From Streptomyces sp. CB01881 (lineage in GTDB: Bacteria > Actinomycetota > Actinomycetes > Streptomycetales > Streptomycetaceae), in contig NZ_CP026498.1 in the NCBI RefSeq assembly GCF_002953255.1, positions 5,938,339 to 6,002,338 on the forward strand: DNA of 64,000 nucleotides. The letters run 5' to 3'. The position numbers and the translations under genes were made by a program. This document shows positions 23,749-32,346 of this stretch, one piece after another. How positions within the stretch are numbered: position 1 is the first letter of the stretch; each line of letters starts with the position of its first letter. The notes below the pieces were generated by a model. The model did not search any database and was not told the origin of the DNA. It saw only the letters and a program-made list of their open reading frames with translations.

Positions 23749-24501
23749 ATGGGCAAGAGCCGCAGAACTATTCCCGAGGAACTCTTGCTGCTCGCCTTGG
23801 ACCCGACCACGGGTACCACGGCGCAGCCGCAGACCCTCGACCTCGGACTTGCCGGGGCGCAGCTCGTCGAGCTGTCCCTGGCCGGACGGATCGTCCCGGA
23901 GGGCGACCGGATCGCCGTCGTGCTGCCAAGGCCGACCGGCGACCCGACACTGGACCACGCACTGGAGTTGCTGCGCCGACGCGGCAGTCCGGTCCGTGCC
24001 GCGCACTGGATCGGCGGGCCCCGGCTGGGGCTGCGGCAGACCTATCTGGCGCACCTGGAGAGGTGCGGCATGGTCACGGCCGTGCCGGGCCAGGTGTGCG
24101 GGGTACTGCCGACGACGCGCTACCAGGCGTCCGACGACTGCACCAACGCCGCGATCAAACAGCGGCTGGACACCGCGATCCGCACCGGCGTGCCGCCGGA
24201 CCCGCGGACCGCGGCGCTCGCCGCCCTGGCTCACTCGGTGGGCCTGGGCAAGCATCTGTACCCGGGCAACGAGGGCCGGTCCTCACGGTCGCGACTGCGC
24301 GACCTGATCCGGTACGACCCGCTCGGCGGGATGGTCGCGCACGCCGTGATGGACGTGCAGAACGGCCTTCCGTCCCAGCAGAACCGTTCACCCCAGGGAG
24401 GCAGCGGCACCCCTGCCGCCGCGGGCCGTCCCGGTCAGCGGGCGTCGGGCCGTGGCGGGGCCGCCGGCCGGGTCGTGGCGCCCCGCGTGGGCGTGCGCTG
24501 A
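23749..24501 (+). CDS. GPP34 (GOLPH3/Vps74-like) family protein
   Basis: 250 residues. The start TIPEELLLLALDPTTG is the hallmark of the GPP34 family, followed by LDLGLAGAQLVELSLAGRI and, further on, LAALAHSVGLGKHLYP and GGMVAHAVMDVQNGLPSQQ. In eukaryotes these proteins bind phosphatidylinositol-4-phosphate in the Golgi; the many actinobacterial copies are uncharacterised. The C-terminal 35 residues are Gly/Arg-rich and likely disordered. The ATG at 23749 has GGGGAGG about 6 nt upstream. It stands alone, divergent from the carboxypeptidase gene with 298 bp between. Confidence 0.85.
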   Translation: MGKSRRTIPEELLLLALDPTTGTTAQPQTLDLGLAGAQLVELSLAGRIVPEGDRIAVVLPRPTGDPTLDHALELLRRRGSPVRAAHWIGGPRLGLRQTYLAHLERCGMVTAVPGQVCGVLPTTRYQASDDCTNAAIKQRLDTAIRTGVPPDPRTAALAALAHSVGLGKHLYPGNEGRSSRSRLRDLIRYDPLGGMVAHAVMDVQNGLPSQQNRSPQGGSGTPAAAGRPGQRASGRGGAAGRVVAPRVGVR

Positions 24502-24526
24502 CGCGGACCGGCACGAGCGGGCGACA

Positions 24527-24620
24527 CCGCAGGACCCGCACCGCAGGACCCGCACCGCAGGGCCCGCACGGCAAGGCACACGGCACCGCAGGCACCGCAG
24601 GGCCCGCGCCACCGGCCGGG
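24527..24620. repeat. 14-bp tandem repeat array
   Basis: Three near-perfect consecutive copies of CCGCAGGACCCGCA at 24527, 24541 and 24555 (third with one change), followed by partial copies containing CACCGCAGG up to about 24620. Confidence 0.8.
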
Positions 24621-24702
24621 CCCGCACCACGGCACCACAGCACGCGGCACGGCGCTCGCCGCACCGCTCGCGCCGCCACCCGGCGGCGAGCAACCAGCAG
24701 CA

Positions 24703-24751
24703 CGGAGGGGCGGTCGCCCGCGACGGAAGTCGCCGGGCGGCCGCCCCTCCG
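24703..24751 (+). terminator. Large GC hairpin downstream of GPP34 gene
   Basis: Nested inverted repeat: CGGAGGGGCGG pairs with the mirrored CCGCCCCTCCG and the inner CGAC pairs with GTCG around a short GGAA loop, with small internal mismatches. Confidence 0.6.
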
Positions 24752-25084
24752 CCGTCCCCGGAGCCCGGCCGGACCGCTCCACGGAGCCGGGACCGGGCCC
24801 GCCCCGGCACGTGCCACCAGCACTTGTGCGGGCGTCGGCGGCGCCCGCACCACCACCGCAGAAGTACCGGATCGAGCCGCAGAGCCGCCTTACCACTCGT
24901 GGGTGCCCGCTGTCTCGCCGAAGCGCTTTTCCGATGATCTGTTCTACTGCGCTCCTGCGATTCCCCGGCGCCGACCTGATCCAAGGTGACATGCTGCTCC
25001 AAGTCAGGGGGGTTGGTCCCAATTTCCACAGTGTTCCGAGGACTGCCGTTCCAACGATCACCAGAGGTCCGGCCGGAGGTCGAC

Positions 25085-25948
25085 GTGTCCGCGAACATCA
25101 ATCCCACCGTCCGTCGCAGGCGTCTGGGCTCCGAACTGCGCAAGCTGCGCGAGGGCCTGGCCATGACGGCGGAGGAGGTGGCCGGCCGGCTGATGGTCTC
25201 CCAGTCGAAGATCAGCCGGCTGGAGAACGGACGCCGCAGCATCAGCCAGCGCGACGTCCGCGACCTCTGCGACGTCTACAACGTGACCGACGAGGCGATG
25301 CGCGCCAGCCTGATGGAGATGGCCCGGGAGTCGCGGCAGCGCGGCTGGTGGCACGACTTCAACGACATGCCCACCCCCTACAGCGTCTACATCGGCCTGG
25401 AGGCCGAGGCCTCCTCGATCCGCGCCTACGAGTCCTCGTTCGTCCCCGGTCTGCTCCAGACCGAGCAGTACGCCCAGGCCGTGGTCGAGGGCACCCAGCC
25501 GGACACCGACGCGCTCGCCGTCCAGCGCCGGGTGCAGGTCCGGATGAAGCGCCAGGACCGCGTCAACGGCGAGAACCAGCTCGGCAGCCTCTGGACCGTC
25601 ATAGACGAGGCGGTGCTGCGCCGCGAGGTCGGCAGCAAGGCCGTGATGGCCGATCAGCTGAAGCACATGCTGGAGCTCAGCCAGCGCCCCAACATCACCA
25701 TCCAGGTGATCCCCTTCGAGCACGGCGCCCACCCCGGTATGACCGGGACATTCTCCCTGCTGGAGTTCCCCGAGTCAGCCGATTCCACGGTTGTCTACTT
25801 CGAAGGGGTGACGAGCGATCTCTACCTGGAGAAGGACGCGGACGTGCGCCGCTATACCAGTCTCTACGACCACCTGCGGGCGGCCGCGCTCGGGGTGGCC
25901 GAGAGCCGGTCACTGATAGCCAACATTGAAGAGGGATACCACGCATGA
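25085..25948 (+). CDS. XRE-family regulator with DUF5753 domain (WhiJ-like)
   Basis: 287 residues. An N-terminal helix-turn-helix (about 13-70) reads LGSELRKLREGLAMTAEEVA then SQSKISRLENGRR. The DUF5753 domain (about 105-280) contains YESSFVPGLLQTEQYAQAV and ITIQVIPFEHGAHPGMTG. This combination is greatly expanded in streptomycetes and includes WhiJ-type developmental regulators that act with a small DUF397 partner. The stop overlaps the DUF397 start by 4 nt (ATGA), so the two are coupled. The GTG at 25085 has GGAGG 5 nt upstream. The target genes are unknown. Confidence 0.93.
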   Translation: MSANINPTVRRRRLGSELRKLREGLAMTAEEVAGRLMVSQSKISRLENGRRSISQRDVRDLCDVYNVTDEAMRASLMEMARESRQRGWWHDFNDMPTPYSVYIGLEAEASSIRAYESSFVPGLLQTEQYAQAVVEGTQPDTDALAVQRRVQVRMKRQDRVNGENQLGSLWTVIDEAVLRREVGSKAVMADQLKHMLELSQRPNITIQVIPFEHGAHPGMTGTFSLLEFPESADSTVVYFEGVTSDLYLEKDADVRRYTSLYDHLRAAALGVAESRSLIANIEEGYHA

Positions 25949-26154
25949 GCACCACCTTCGAGAACGGGACCGCCTGGCGTAAGAGCAGTCACAGTGGCGG
26001 CAACGGCGCCTGTGTGGAGATCGCCACGCCGGCCGCTGACGCTGTGGCGGTCCGGGACTCCAAGGATCCGCAGGGCCCTCAGCTGCACTTCTCCGCCGAG
26101 GCCTGGACGGCGTTCGCGTCCGCTGCCGGAGCAGGGGCGTTCGGCGACCTCTGA
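25945..26154 (+). CDS. DUF397 small protein, partner of the upstream XRE regulator
   Basis: 69 residues, typical of DUF397: TAWRKSSHSGGNGACVEIA, then VAVRDSKDPQGPQLHFS and a C-terminal WTAFASAAGAGAFG. The W-R-K-S-S-x-S-x-x-x-G-x-C-V-E core is diagnostic. It starts inside the XRE stop codon (ATGA). DUF397 proteins are thought to counteract or modulate the paired XRE/DUF5753 protein, in some cases as an antitoxin-like unit. A hairpin follows 24 bp after the stop, so the operon has two genes. Confidence 0.93.
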   Translation: MSTTFENGTAWRKSSHSGGNGACVEIATPAADAVAVRDSKDPQGPQLHFSAEAWTAFASAAGAGAFGDL

Positions 26155-26177
26155 TCCGCGTCCACCGTTCTCGGCCG

Positions 26178-26233
26178 GTTGCCCGTGGCGGAGCCCGTCG
26201 CCTCCCCCGGCGGCGGACACCGCCACGGGCAAC
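26178..26233 (+). terminator. Hairpin after XRE-DUF397 operon
   Basis: 14-bp perfect arms (GTTGCCCGTGGCGG / CCGCCACGGGCAAC) separated by a 28-nt loop that itself is GC-rich. Confidence 0.65.
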
Positions 26234-26240
26234 TGCGTGT

Positions 26241-26345
26241 CCGGGGCACTCGACGTGCCCGGGGCACTCGACGCGGCCGGGACGTTCCAAGCGGCCGAGG
26301 CGTTCCGAGCAACCGGGTGTTCGAGGCAGCCAGTACGGCCGAGGC
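26241..26345. repeat. Degenerating 18-bp direct repeats
   Basis: CCGGGGCACTCGACG occurs at 26241-26255 and again at 26259-26273 (18-bp period), followed by progressively diverged units (GGCCGGGACGTTCCAAGC, GGCCGAGGCGTTCCGAGC) toward the 3' end of the next gene. Confidence 0.65.
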
Positions 26346-26355
26346 AGCCGGACGA

Positions 26356-27471
26356 TCAGCGCAGCACGGGGTAGCGCGCAGACCAGGCGGCGCCCTCTGC
26401 GGTGTCCGGGCCGTGCAGCTCGGGCCCGTGCATCAGCTCCAGGACGAAGTCGTCGGCCAGCTCCAGCAGCGCCCCGCGTCCCTCCAGACCGGCCACCAGG
26501 CCGGGCGGCAGCGCGGTGTCCCCGTGCAGCACCCCGAGCAGGTTGCCGCAGATCGCGCCGGTGGAGTCGCTGTCCCCCGAGTGGTTCACCGCCAGCAGCA
26601 GGCCCGAGCGGATGTCGTGGGCGACCAGCGCGCAGTAGAGCCCGATCGCCAGCGCCTCCTCGGCGACCCAGCCCTCCCCCAGCGCCTCGACCCGTTCCGC
26701 GGACGGCTCCCCGGCCCGGACCGCGTCCAGCGCCGCCCGCAGCGCCGCCGTGGTCTCCTCGTGCGCCGGCCGCTCGGAGAGCAGTGCCAACGCCAGGTGG
26801 ACGCCCTCCTCCAGGGTCCCGCCGCGGGCCGCGGTCTGGACGATCACCGCCAGCGCGCCGGCCGAGAGGTAGCCGGTGGGGTGGCCGTGGGTCAGCACCG
26901 AGCACTCCACCGCCAGCTGGAACACCAGGCTCGGCTCCCAGGTGGTGAGCAGCCCGAACGGCGCCGCCCGCATCACCGTGCCGCACCCCTTGGAGTGCGG
27001 GTTCTTGGGTGCCTCCAGGGTGCCGAGGCGCTCGGCTTCCGGCCCGGAGAGGCCGGAGAGGCAGGCCTGGCCGGGGGCGCGCTGGGCGTACAGCCACTCC
27101 TCGCGGCCGAGCCAGCCGAGGTCGGCCCGCCGCTCGTCCGGACCCCAGTCCCGCTGGGTGGCGGACCAGCGCAGGTAGGCGAGGTGGAGGTCGGTGGGCG
27201 GGTGCCAGCTGCCGGTGTCCCGGCGGATGTGGGCGCGGATCAGCCCGTCGACGGTGAAGAGCACCATCTGGGTGTCGTCGGTGACCGCGCCGAGCCGCCC
27301 GTACGCGGGGACGTAGCCGGTGACGCCCTGCGGGCCGTGCACCGCCCGGATCTTCTCCAGCGACTCGAACTCGATGCCCGCGCCGAGCGCGTCACCGATC
27401 GCGCCGCCGAGCAGACAGCCCCGCACCCGGCTGCGGAAGTCCTGCTGCTGTGCGCGTGACCAGAGTGGCAT
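26356..27471 (-). CDS. ADP-ribosylglycohydrolase (DraG/ARH family)
   Basis: 371 residues. The N-terminal metal-binding segment has GAIGDALGAGIEF then AVTDDTQM (D65-D66-T67), and the C-terminal one is H297-S-G-D300-S-D302-S-T304 followed by GAICGNLLG. These acidic residues coordinate the two Mg ions of ARH enzymes, which remove ADP-ribose from proteins, nucleic acids or O-acetyl-ADP-ribose. No ADP-ribosyltransferase is adjacent, so the substrate is unknown. The start is ATG at 27471 or the GTG directly before it (27474). Two small palindromes lie upstream, GTTCCCCGGAAC (27565-27576) and CAACAGAATGTTG (27587-27599). Confidence 0.9.
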   Translation of the reverse strand: MPLWSRAQQQDFRSRVRGCLLGGAIGDALGAGIEFESLEKIRAVHGPQGVTGYVPAYGRLGAVTDDTQMVLFTVDGLIRAHIRRDTGSWHPPTDLHLAYLRWSATQRDWGPDERRADLGWLGREEWLYAQRAPGQACLSGLSGPEAERLGTLEAPKNPHSKGCGTVMRAAPFGLLTTWEPSLVFQLAVECSVLTHGHPTGYLSAGALAVIVQTAARGGTLEEGVHLALALLSERPAHEETTAALRAALDAVRAGEPSAERVEALGEGWVAEEALAIGLYCALVAHDIRSGLLLAVNHSGDSDSTGAICGNLLGVLHGDTALPPGLVAGLEGRGALLELADDFVLELMHGPELHGPDTAEGAAWSARYPVLR

Positions 27472-27657
27472 CACGACGGGGCGCCTTTCGTCCGGGGAAC
27501 GGCGGCGCGACGGAAGCCGGTCGCGCGCCCTCGCACTGTATTCGAATGGCCGAACAAGTCGAGGGGTTCCCCGGAACACCAGTCTTCAACAGAATGTTGC
27601 TGCCGCGCCACACGCCCGCCACGGACCACCACCCCGCGCTCCCTACCGTCCCGGGCC

Positions 27658-27768
27658 ATGACCATCTCCCGCACCCGCCTGGCCACCGCACTCGCCCTGA
27701 CCGGCGCGCCGGCCCTCGGCACCCCGGCGCTCGCCGTCGCCCTGCGCAGCCGGCTGCCGGCCGGCTGA
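27658..27768 (+). CDS. Possible 36-residue secreted or membrane peptide
   Basis: An ATG frame encoding MTISRTRLATALALTGAPAL and a short remainder ending RSRLPAG. It looks like a bare signal peptide, basic then hydrophobic, with an A-L-A cleavage-like site. There is no good ribosome-binding site and no homologue that I recognise. It could be a decayed secreted-protein gene or chance. Reported because the third-position GC pattern is coding-like. Confidence 0.25.
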   Translation: MTISRTRLATALALTGAPALGTPALAVALRSRLPAG

Positions 27769-27839
27769 CGTCCGGCCCGGCCGCCCGCCGAACCCGGACC
27801 GGGGCCGGGGCCAGGGCCGGGGCCGGGGCCGACGGGCCG

Positions 27840-28220
27840 TCACTCGCAGGTGTTGCCCATGGTGTGGGGGCCGGACAGCACGTTCACGGCGTTGAACACC
27901 TCGCCGACGGCGAACAGCCCGGCGGCCACGGCCAGTACGCCCCCGGCGACCAGCAGGAGCGGACTCCGCGAGGACCGCGCCGCGACCCACCCGGCCGCGA
28001 CCGCGGCCGCGGTGCTCAGCAGTGGCGCCATCACCGCCGCGGCGACCGCCGGCCCGGCCAGGCTCCCCACCTTGGCGCAGTGCTGGAGCGGTCCCCCGAT
28101 CTCACGGTGGTAGACGTCCCCCGCGTACGCCGCGAAGCCCCAGCCCAACACCCCGGCGACCACCACCGCCGCGAGTACGCCCCACCGGCCGTTGCCGCCC
28201 CTGACCGCTGCCGTCCCCAC
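27840..28220 (-). CDS. Hypothetical small membrane protein
   Basis: 126 residues with three hydrophobic segments (about 14-34, 52-76 and 87-107). Two cysteines lie in extracytoplasmic positions (C48 in LQHCAKVG and C125 at the end, NTCE), possibly forming a disulfide. The GTG at 28220 starts the longest coding-like frame. No family recognised. It lies between fbiC and the ARH gene and may be co-transcribed with fbiC (105 bp gap). Confidence 0.65.
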   Translation of the reverse strand: MGTAAVRGGNGRWGVLAAVVVAGVLGWGFAAYAGDVYHREIGGPLQHCAKVGSLAGPAVAAAVMAPLLSTAAAVAAGWVAARSSRSPLLLVAGGVLAVAAGLFAVGEVFNAVNVLSGPHTMGNTCE

Positions 28221-28325
28221 CGCGTCCCCCGATCCTCGTGGCGGCCCGAGGCCCGGACCGCCACGACGGGGACGCGGATTCCGGCGGGTCCGGTTCCGGG
28301 CCCGCCGGCCGGGCCGGCCCTCGGC

Positions 28326-30899
28326 TCAGTCGAGCACCGGCAGCAGCTCCGGCAGGTGTCCGTCCGAGGCCAGGGCCGCGGCCTGCCGCTCGGCGGGGAC
28401 CTCGCTGTAGGTGGTGGTGCGCTGCCGGTGCGGCCGGCCCGCCGCCTCGGCGATCGCCTGGAGGTCCCGGACGGACTTGTAACTCCCGTACGCCGAACCG
28501 GCCATCCGCGAGATGGTCTCCTCCATCAGCGTGCCGCCCAGGTCGTTGGCGCCCGAGCGGAGCATCTCGGCCGCGCCCTCGGCCCCCAGCTTCACCCAGC
28601 TGGTCTGGATGTTGGGGATGTGCGGGTGCAGCAGCAGCCGGGCCATCGCCACCACCGCGCGGTTGTCCCGGGCGGTCGGCCCGGGCCGGGAGATGCCGGC
28701 CAGGTAGACCGGCGCGTTGGTGTGGATGAACGGCAGCGTCACGAACTCGGTGAAGCCGCCGGTCCGTTGCTGGATCCCGGCGAGCAGCCGCAGGTGCCCG
28801 AGCCAGTGCGCCGGGGTGTCCACGTGCCCGTACATCATGGTGGACGAGGAGCGGATGCCCAGCTCGTGCGCGGTGGTGACCACCTCGACCCAGGTGGCGG
28901 CCGGCAGCTTGCCCTTGGTCAGCACCCAGCGGACGTCGTCGTCCAGGATCTCGGCGGCGGTGCCCGGGATGGTGTCCAGGCCGGACGCCTTGGCCTCCTG
29001 GAGCCAGTCGCGGATGGAGAGCCCGGTCCGGGTCGCCCCGTTGACGACCTCCATCGGCGAGAAGGCGTGCACGTGGATGCCGGGCACCCGTTCCTTCACC
29101 GCCCGCGCGATGTCGAAGTAGGCGGTGCCGGGGAGGTCCGGGTGGATGCCGCCCTGCATGCAGACCTCGGTGGCGCCGACCTCCCAGGCCTGCGCGGCCC
29201 GGTCGGCCACCTGCTCCAGCGAGAGGGTGTACGCGTCCGCGTCGGTGCGGCGCTGGGCGAACGCGCAGAACCGGCAGCCGGTGTAGCAGACGTTGGTGAA
29301 GTTGATGTTCCGGGTGACGCAGTAGGTGACGTCGTCGCCGACCGCCGAGCGGCGCACGTCGTCGGCGATCCGGCAGAGCGCGTCCAGCGCCGGGCCGTCC
29401 GCGTGGAACAGGGCCAGCGCCTGGTCGTCGGTCAGCTGCACCGGGTCGTCGGCGGCCACCGCCAGGGCCTCCCGCAGGTCGCCGGCCAGCCGCTCGGGCG
29501 CGCCCTTGGCGAGCACCTGCTCGCGCAGCACCTCCCAGTCGCCGTAGACGTCCTCGAAGTCGGCCCGGCGGTCGCCGGTGCGGCCCTCGGAGTCGATGGC
29601 GGTGTGCAGGTCGGTCCGCCCGTACGAGGCCGGGAGGTCCTCCGGTTCCTGCCAGGGGAGCCCCCGGACGACCGCGTCCGGGCGGGCCAGGCCGGTCTCC
29701 GGGTCGGACAGCGCGCGGACGTGCGGCAGCACCCGCGGGTCCAGCCAGGGCTCGCCGTTGCGGACGTACTCGGGGTAGACGGCGAGGCGCTCGCGCAGCT
29801 CGAATCCGGCCGCCGCCGACTGCTCCGCCAGCCGGTCGATCTGCGGCCAGGGGCGCTCGGGGTTCACGTGGTCGGGCGTCAGCGGCGAGACCCCGCCCCA
29901 GTCGTCGATCCCGGCGCCGATCAGCCGCCGGTACTCGCCGTCCACCAGGTTCGGCGGCGCCTGGAGACAGGCCGACGGGCCCATGATGTGCCGGGCCACG
30001 GCGACGGTGGCGACCAGCTCGTCCAGCTCCGCGTCCGGCATGCCGCGCATCGCCGTGTCCGGCTTGGCGCGGAAGTTCTGCAGGATCAGTTCCTGGATGC
30101 CGTGGTAGGCCCGGGAGATCCGGCGCAGCGCGAACAGCGACTCCGCGCGCTCCTCGTAGGTCTCGCCGATGCCGATCAGGAGCCCGCTGGTGAAGGGGAC
30201 GGAGCTGCGCCCGGCATCCTCCAGCACCCGCAGCCTGACGGCCGGCTCCTTGTCGGGCGAGCCGTGGTGCGGGCCGCCGGGCTCGCTCCACAGGCGGGTG
30301 GCGGTGGTCTCCAGCATCATGCCCATGGACGCCGAGACCGGCTTGAGCCGCTGGAAGTCCGTCCAGCTCAGCACCCCGGGGTTGAGGTGCGGCAGCAGGC
30401 CGGTCTCCTCCAGGATGCGGATCGACATCGCCCGGACGTACGCGATGGTGTCGTCGTAGCCGTGCGCGTCCAGCCACTCGCGGGCCTCGGGCCAGCGGTC
30501 CTCGGGCTTGTCACCGAGGGTGATCAGGGCTTCCTTGCAGCCGAGTTCGGCCCCGCGCCGGGCCACGTCCAGCACCTCGTCCGGGGACATGAACATCCCG
30601 TGTCCGGCCCGGCGCAGCTTGCCGGGGACGGTGGCGAAGGTGCAGTAGTGGCACTTGTCGCGGCAGAGCCGGGTGAGCGGGATGAAGACGCTCTTGGAGT
30701 AGGTGATGACACCGGGCCGGCCCGCCGCCTCCAGGCCCGCGTCGCGCACCCGGGCCGCGCTCGAACAGAGGTCCCGGAGGTCCTCCCCCCTGGCTTGGAG
30801 CAGGACCGTCGCCTCGGCCGCGTCCAGCGCGACACCGTCCCGGGCACGGCGCAGGGCGCGCCGCATCGCGTTCGCAGTCGGGGTGTTGGTTGCATCCAT
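28326..30899 (-). CDS. fbiC: Bifunctional FO synthase (7,8-didemethyl-8-hydroxy-5-deazariboflavin synthase)
   Basis: 857 residues, two fused radical-SAM enzymes as in actinobacterial FbiC. The CofG half has CRDKCHYC (C79, C83, C86) and the CofH half CYTGCRFC (C538, C542, C545), each a CxxxCxxC cluster-binding motif. Tyrosine and 5-amino-6-ribitylaminouracil are joined to give FO, the deazaflavin precursor of coenzyme F420 and photolyase cofactor. GITYSK-like and FTEFVTLPFIHTNAPVYLAG segments further support FbiC. The ATG at 30899 is the first in frame. It appears to be transcribed alone or with the small membrane protein downstream. F420-dependent reductases elsewhere in the genome are implied. 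Confidence 0.97.
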   Translation of the reverse strand: MDATNTPTANAMRRALRRARDGVALDAAEATVLLQARGEDLRDLCSSAARVRDAGLEAAGRPGVITYSKSVFIPLTRLCRDKCHYCTFATVPGKLRRAGHGMFMSPDEVLDVARRGAELGCKEALITLGDKPEDRWPEAREWLDAHGYDDTIAYVRAMSIRILEETGLLPHLNPGVLSWTDFQRLKPVSASMGMMLETTATRLWSEPGGPHHGSPDKEPAVRLRVLEDAGRSSVPFTSGLLIGIGETYEERAESLFALRRISRAYHGIQELILQNFRAKPDTAMRGMPDAELDELVATVAVARHIMGPSACLQAPPNLVDGEYRRLIGAGIDDWGGVSPLTPDHVNPERPWPQIDRLAEQSAAAGFELRERLAVYPEYVRNGEPWLDPRVLPHVRALSDPETGLARPDAVVRGLPWQEPEDLPASYGRTDLHTAIDSEGRTGDRRADFEDVYGDWEVLREQVLAKGAPERLAGDLREALAVAADDPVQLTDDQALALFHADGPALDALCRIADDVRRSAVGDDVTYCVTRNINFTNVCYTGCRFCAFAQRRTDADAYTLSLEQVADRAAQAWEVGATEVCMQGGIHPDLPGTAYFDIARAVKERVPGIHVHAFSPMEVVNGATRTGLSIRDWLQEAKASGLDTIPGTAAEILDDDVRWVLTKGKLPAATWVEVVTTAHELGIRSSSTMMYGHVDTPAHWLGHLRLLAGIQQRTGGFTEFVTLPFIHTNAPVYLAGISRPGPTARDNRAVVAMARLLLHPHIPNIQTSWVKLGAEGAAEMLRSGANDLGGTLMEETISRMAGSAYGSYKSVRDLQAIAEAAGRPHRQRTTTYSEVPAERQAAALASDGHLPELLPVLD

Positions 30900-31080
30900 G
30901 GCGCGACCCTACGCCAGTTCTCGTACATCCGGAGGAGACAACCCTGAGGACGCATCAGGGTCGGCTGCACCCGGAGGGCGACCCCTATCTGGCCCTGGAG
31001 AGCGATGACCCGGGCCGCCCGGCGCCGTGTAATGGAGGTGCAGAGGAAGTCGGTCACGGCTACGGAGGGGTAGGACACTC

Positions 31081-32346
31081 ATGACGGACGACAGGGCGGC
31101 CGAGCGGGACGGGGAGGGCGCCGCGGTGCCGTACCGGGCCGGGCGGCGCACCGCGGTGCGGGTGGCGGTACCGGTGGCGGTGGCGGCGGTGATCGCCGCG
31201 GGCGTGGGCCTGGTGCCGGCGCTCGCGGCCGACTCCCCGCCGGACCTGCCGGCGCTGACGGCGGAGCAGGTGGTGGCGAAGGCGCTCGGCTCGCAGGCGC
31301 AGACGCTCTCGGGCACGGTCTCGGTCTCCGCGGACCTCGGGGTGCCGAGCGAGCTCCTCGGGGCCGGAGCCGGCCTCACGGCCGGTGGCGGAGGGGTCGG
31401 CTCGGGCGGTACCGGCGGCTCGAAGCCGTCCGCGGCCTCGCCGGAGGCCAAGCTGACGCAGCTGCTCGGCGGCGAGCACACCCTGCGGGTCGCCGTGGAC
31501 GGCCCCGACCGCCAGCGGATCGGACTGATCCAGCAGCTGGCCGGGTACGAGCTGGTCCACAACGGCGACCAGGTCTGGGCGTGGGACAGCACCAGCAACG
31601 AGGCCGTCCACCTGACGGCCCCGCAGGGCTCCCGCCCCGACGGGCACGGCGGTGACGGGCACGGTGGCAAGCCGCCGCTGACCCAGGTGCCGGCCACCCC
31701 GCAGGAGGCCGCACGCCAGTTCCTCGCGGCGGGCGCGGGCAGCACCACCGTCACCGTGGACGGCACGGCGACCGTCGCCGGGCAGAAGGCGTACCAGCTC
31801 AGCCTGAAGCCCGCCCGGTCCGGCTCGACCATCGGCGAGGTGCGGATCGCGGTGGCCGCCGACAACGGCGTGCCGCTCGCGGTGCTGGTCAAGGGCACCG
31901 ACGGCGGCAAGGTGTTCGACGTCCACTTCACCGAGGTGTCGTTCGCCAAGCCGGCCGCCAAGACCTTCGACTTCACGGTGCCCAAGGGCGCCAAGGTGAC
32001 GGAGCAGAAGGCCGGCGACGCCGGGAAGGCCCCGTCCCGGGAGGAGGCGGAGAAGGCCGCCGCCGGGCTGAACGTGGTCGGCGACGGCTGGACGGCCGTG
32101 CTGAGCGGCAAGCTGCCCACCGGCGACGTCTCCGTCCCGGCCGAGGGCGCGAAGGGCAGGCACGGCAAGGGCGGCGAGACCCGGGTGCAGAACCCGCTGG
32201 CGCTGGTGAAGTCGCTCGGCAAGCCGGTCGAGGGCGGCTCGCTGATCAGCACCAAGGTGCTGAACGTGCTGGTCACCGACGACGGCCGGGTCTTCGCGGG
32301 CGCGGTGACGCTGCCGGTGCTGCAGAGTGCGGCCGGGGTGAAGTAA
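31081..32346 (+). CDS. LolA-like / DUF2092-type secreted or membrane-anchored protein
   Basis: 421 residues. A cytoplasmic tail of about 25 residues precedes one hydrophobic helix (27-50, VRVAVPVAVAAVIAAGVGL) and a large extracytoplasmic domain starting PPDLPALTAEQVVAKAL. Gly-rich linkers (95-110, 185-195) interrupt it. The AEQVVAKALGS start and later GSTTVTVDGTATVAGQKAYQL and PLAVLVKGTDGGKVFDV are typical of actinobacterial LolA-like proteins, which may carry lipids or lipoproteins. No lipobox is present. It lies directly upstream of an ABC ATPase and permease (0-nt gap), so it is probably an accessory subunit of that exporter. ATG 31081 has GGAGGGG upstream. Confidence 0.85.
   Translation: MTDDRAAERDGEGAAVPYRAGRRTAVRVAVPVAVAAVIAAGVGLVPALAADSPPDLPALTAEQVVAKALGSQAQTLSGTVSVSADLGVPSELLGAGAGLTAGGGGVGSGGTGGSKPSAASPEAKLTQLLGGEHTLRVAVDGPDRQRIGLIQQLAGYELVHNGDQVWAWDSTSNEAVHLTAPQGSRPDGHGGDGHGGKPPLTQVPATPQEAARQFLAAGAGSTTVTVDGTATVAGQKAYQLSLKPARSGSTIGEVRIAVAADNGVPLAVLVKGTDGGKVFDVHFTEVSFAKPAAKTFDFTVPKGAKVTEQKAGDAGKAPSREEAEKAAAGLNVVGDGWTAVLSGKLPTGDVSVPAEGAKGRHGKGGETRVQNPLALVKSLGKPVEGGSLISTKVLNVLVTDDGRVFAGAVTLPVLQSAAGVK

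Larger units (their letters stand above)
24502..25084. other. 583-bp intergenic region with 14-bp tandem repeats and a large hairpin
   Basis: No gene is supported. 24527-24568 holds three near-identical 14-bp units (CCGCAGGACCCGCA), decaying into looser copies to about 24620. A long hairpin at 24703-24751 (arms beginning CGGAGGGGCGG, inner CGAC/GTCG) probably ends GPP34 transcription. From about 24890 the sequence becomes AT-richer and should contain the promoter of the XRE gene; TTCCAACG and similar motifs do not form a confident promoter. Confidence 0.65.

Noticed and set aside
24527..24620. Possible CRISPR-like array
   Set aside because: Units are 14 bp with no unique spacers; it is a simple tandem repeat and no cas genes are present.
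27450..30947. 1165-codon open frame on the plus strand
   Set aside because: Antisense to fbiC; no domains and no ribosome-binding site.
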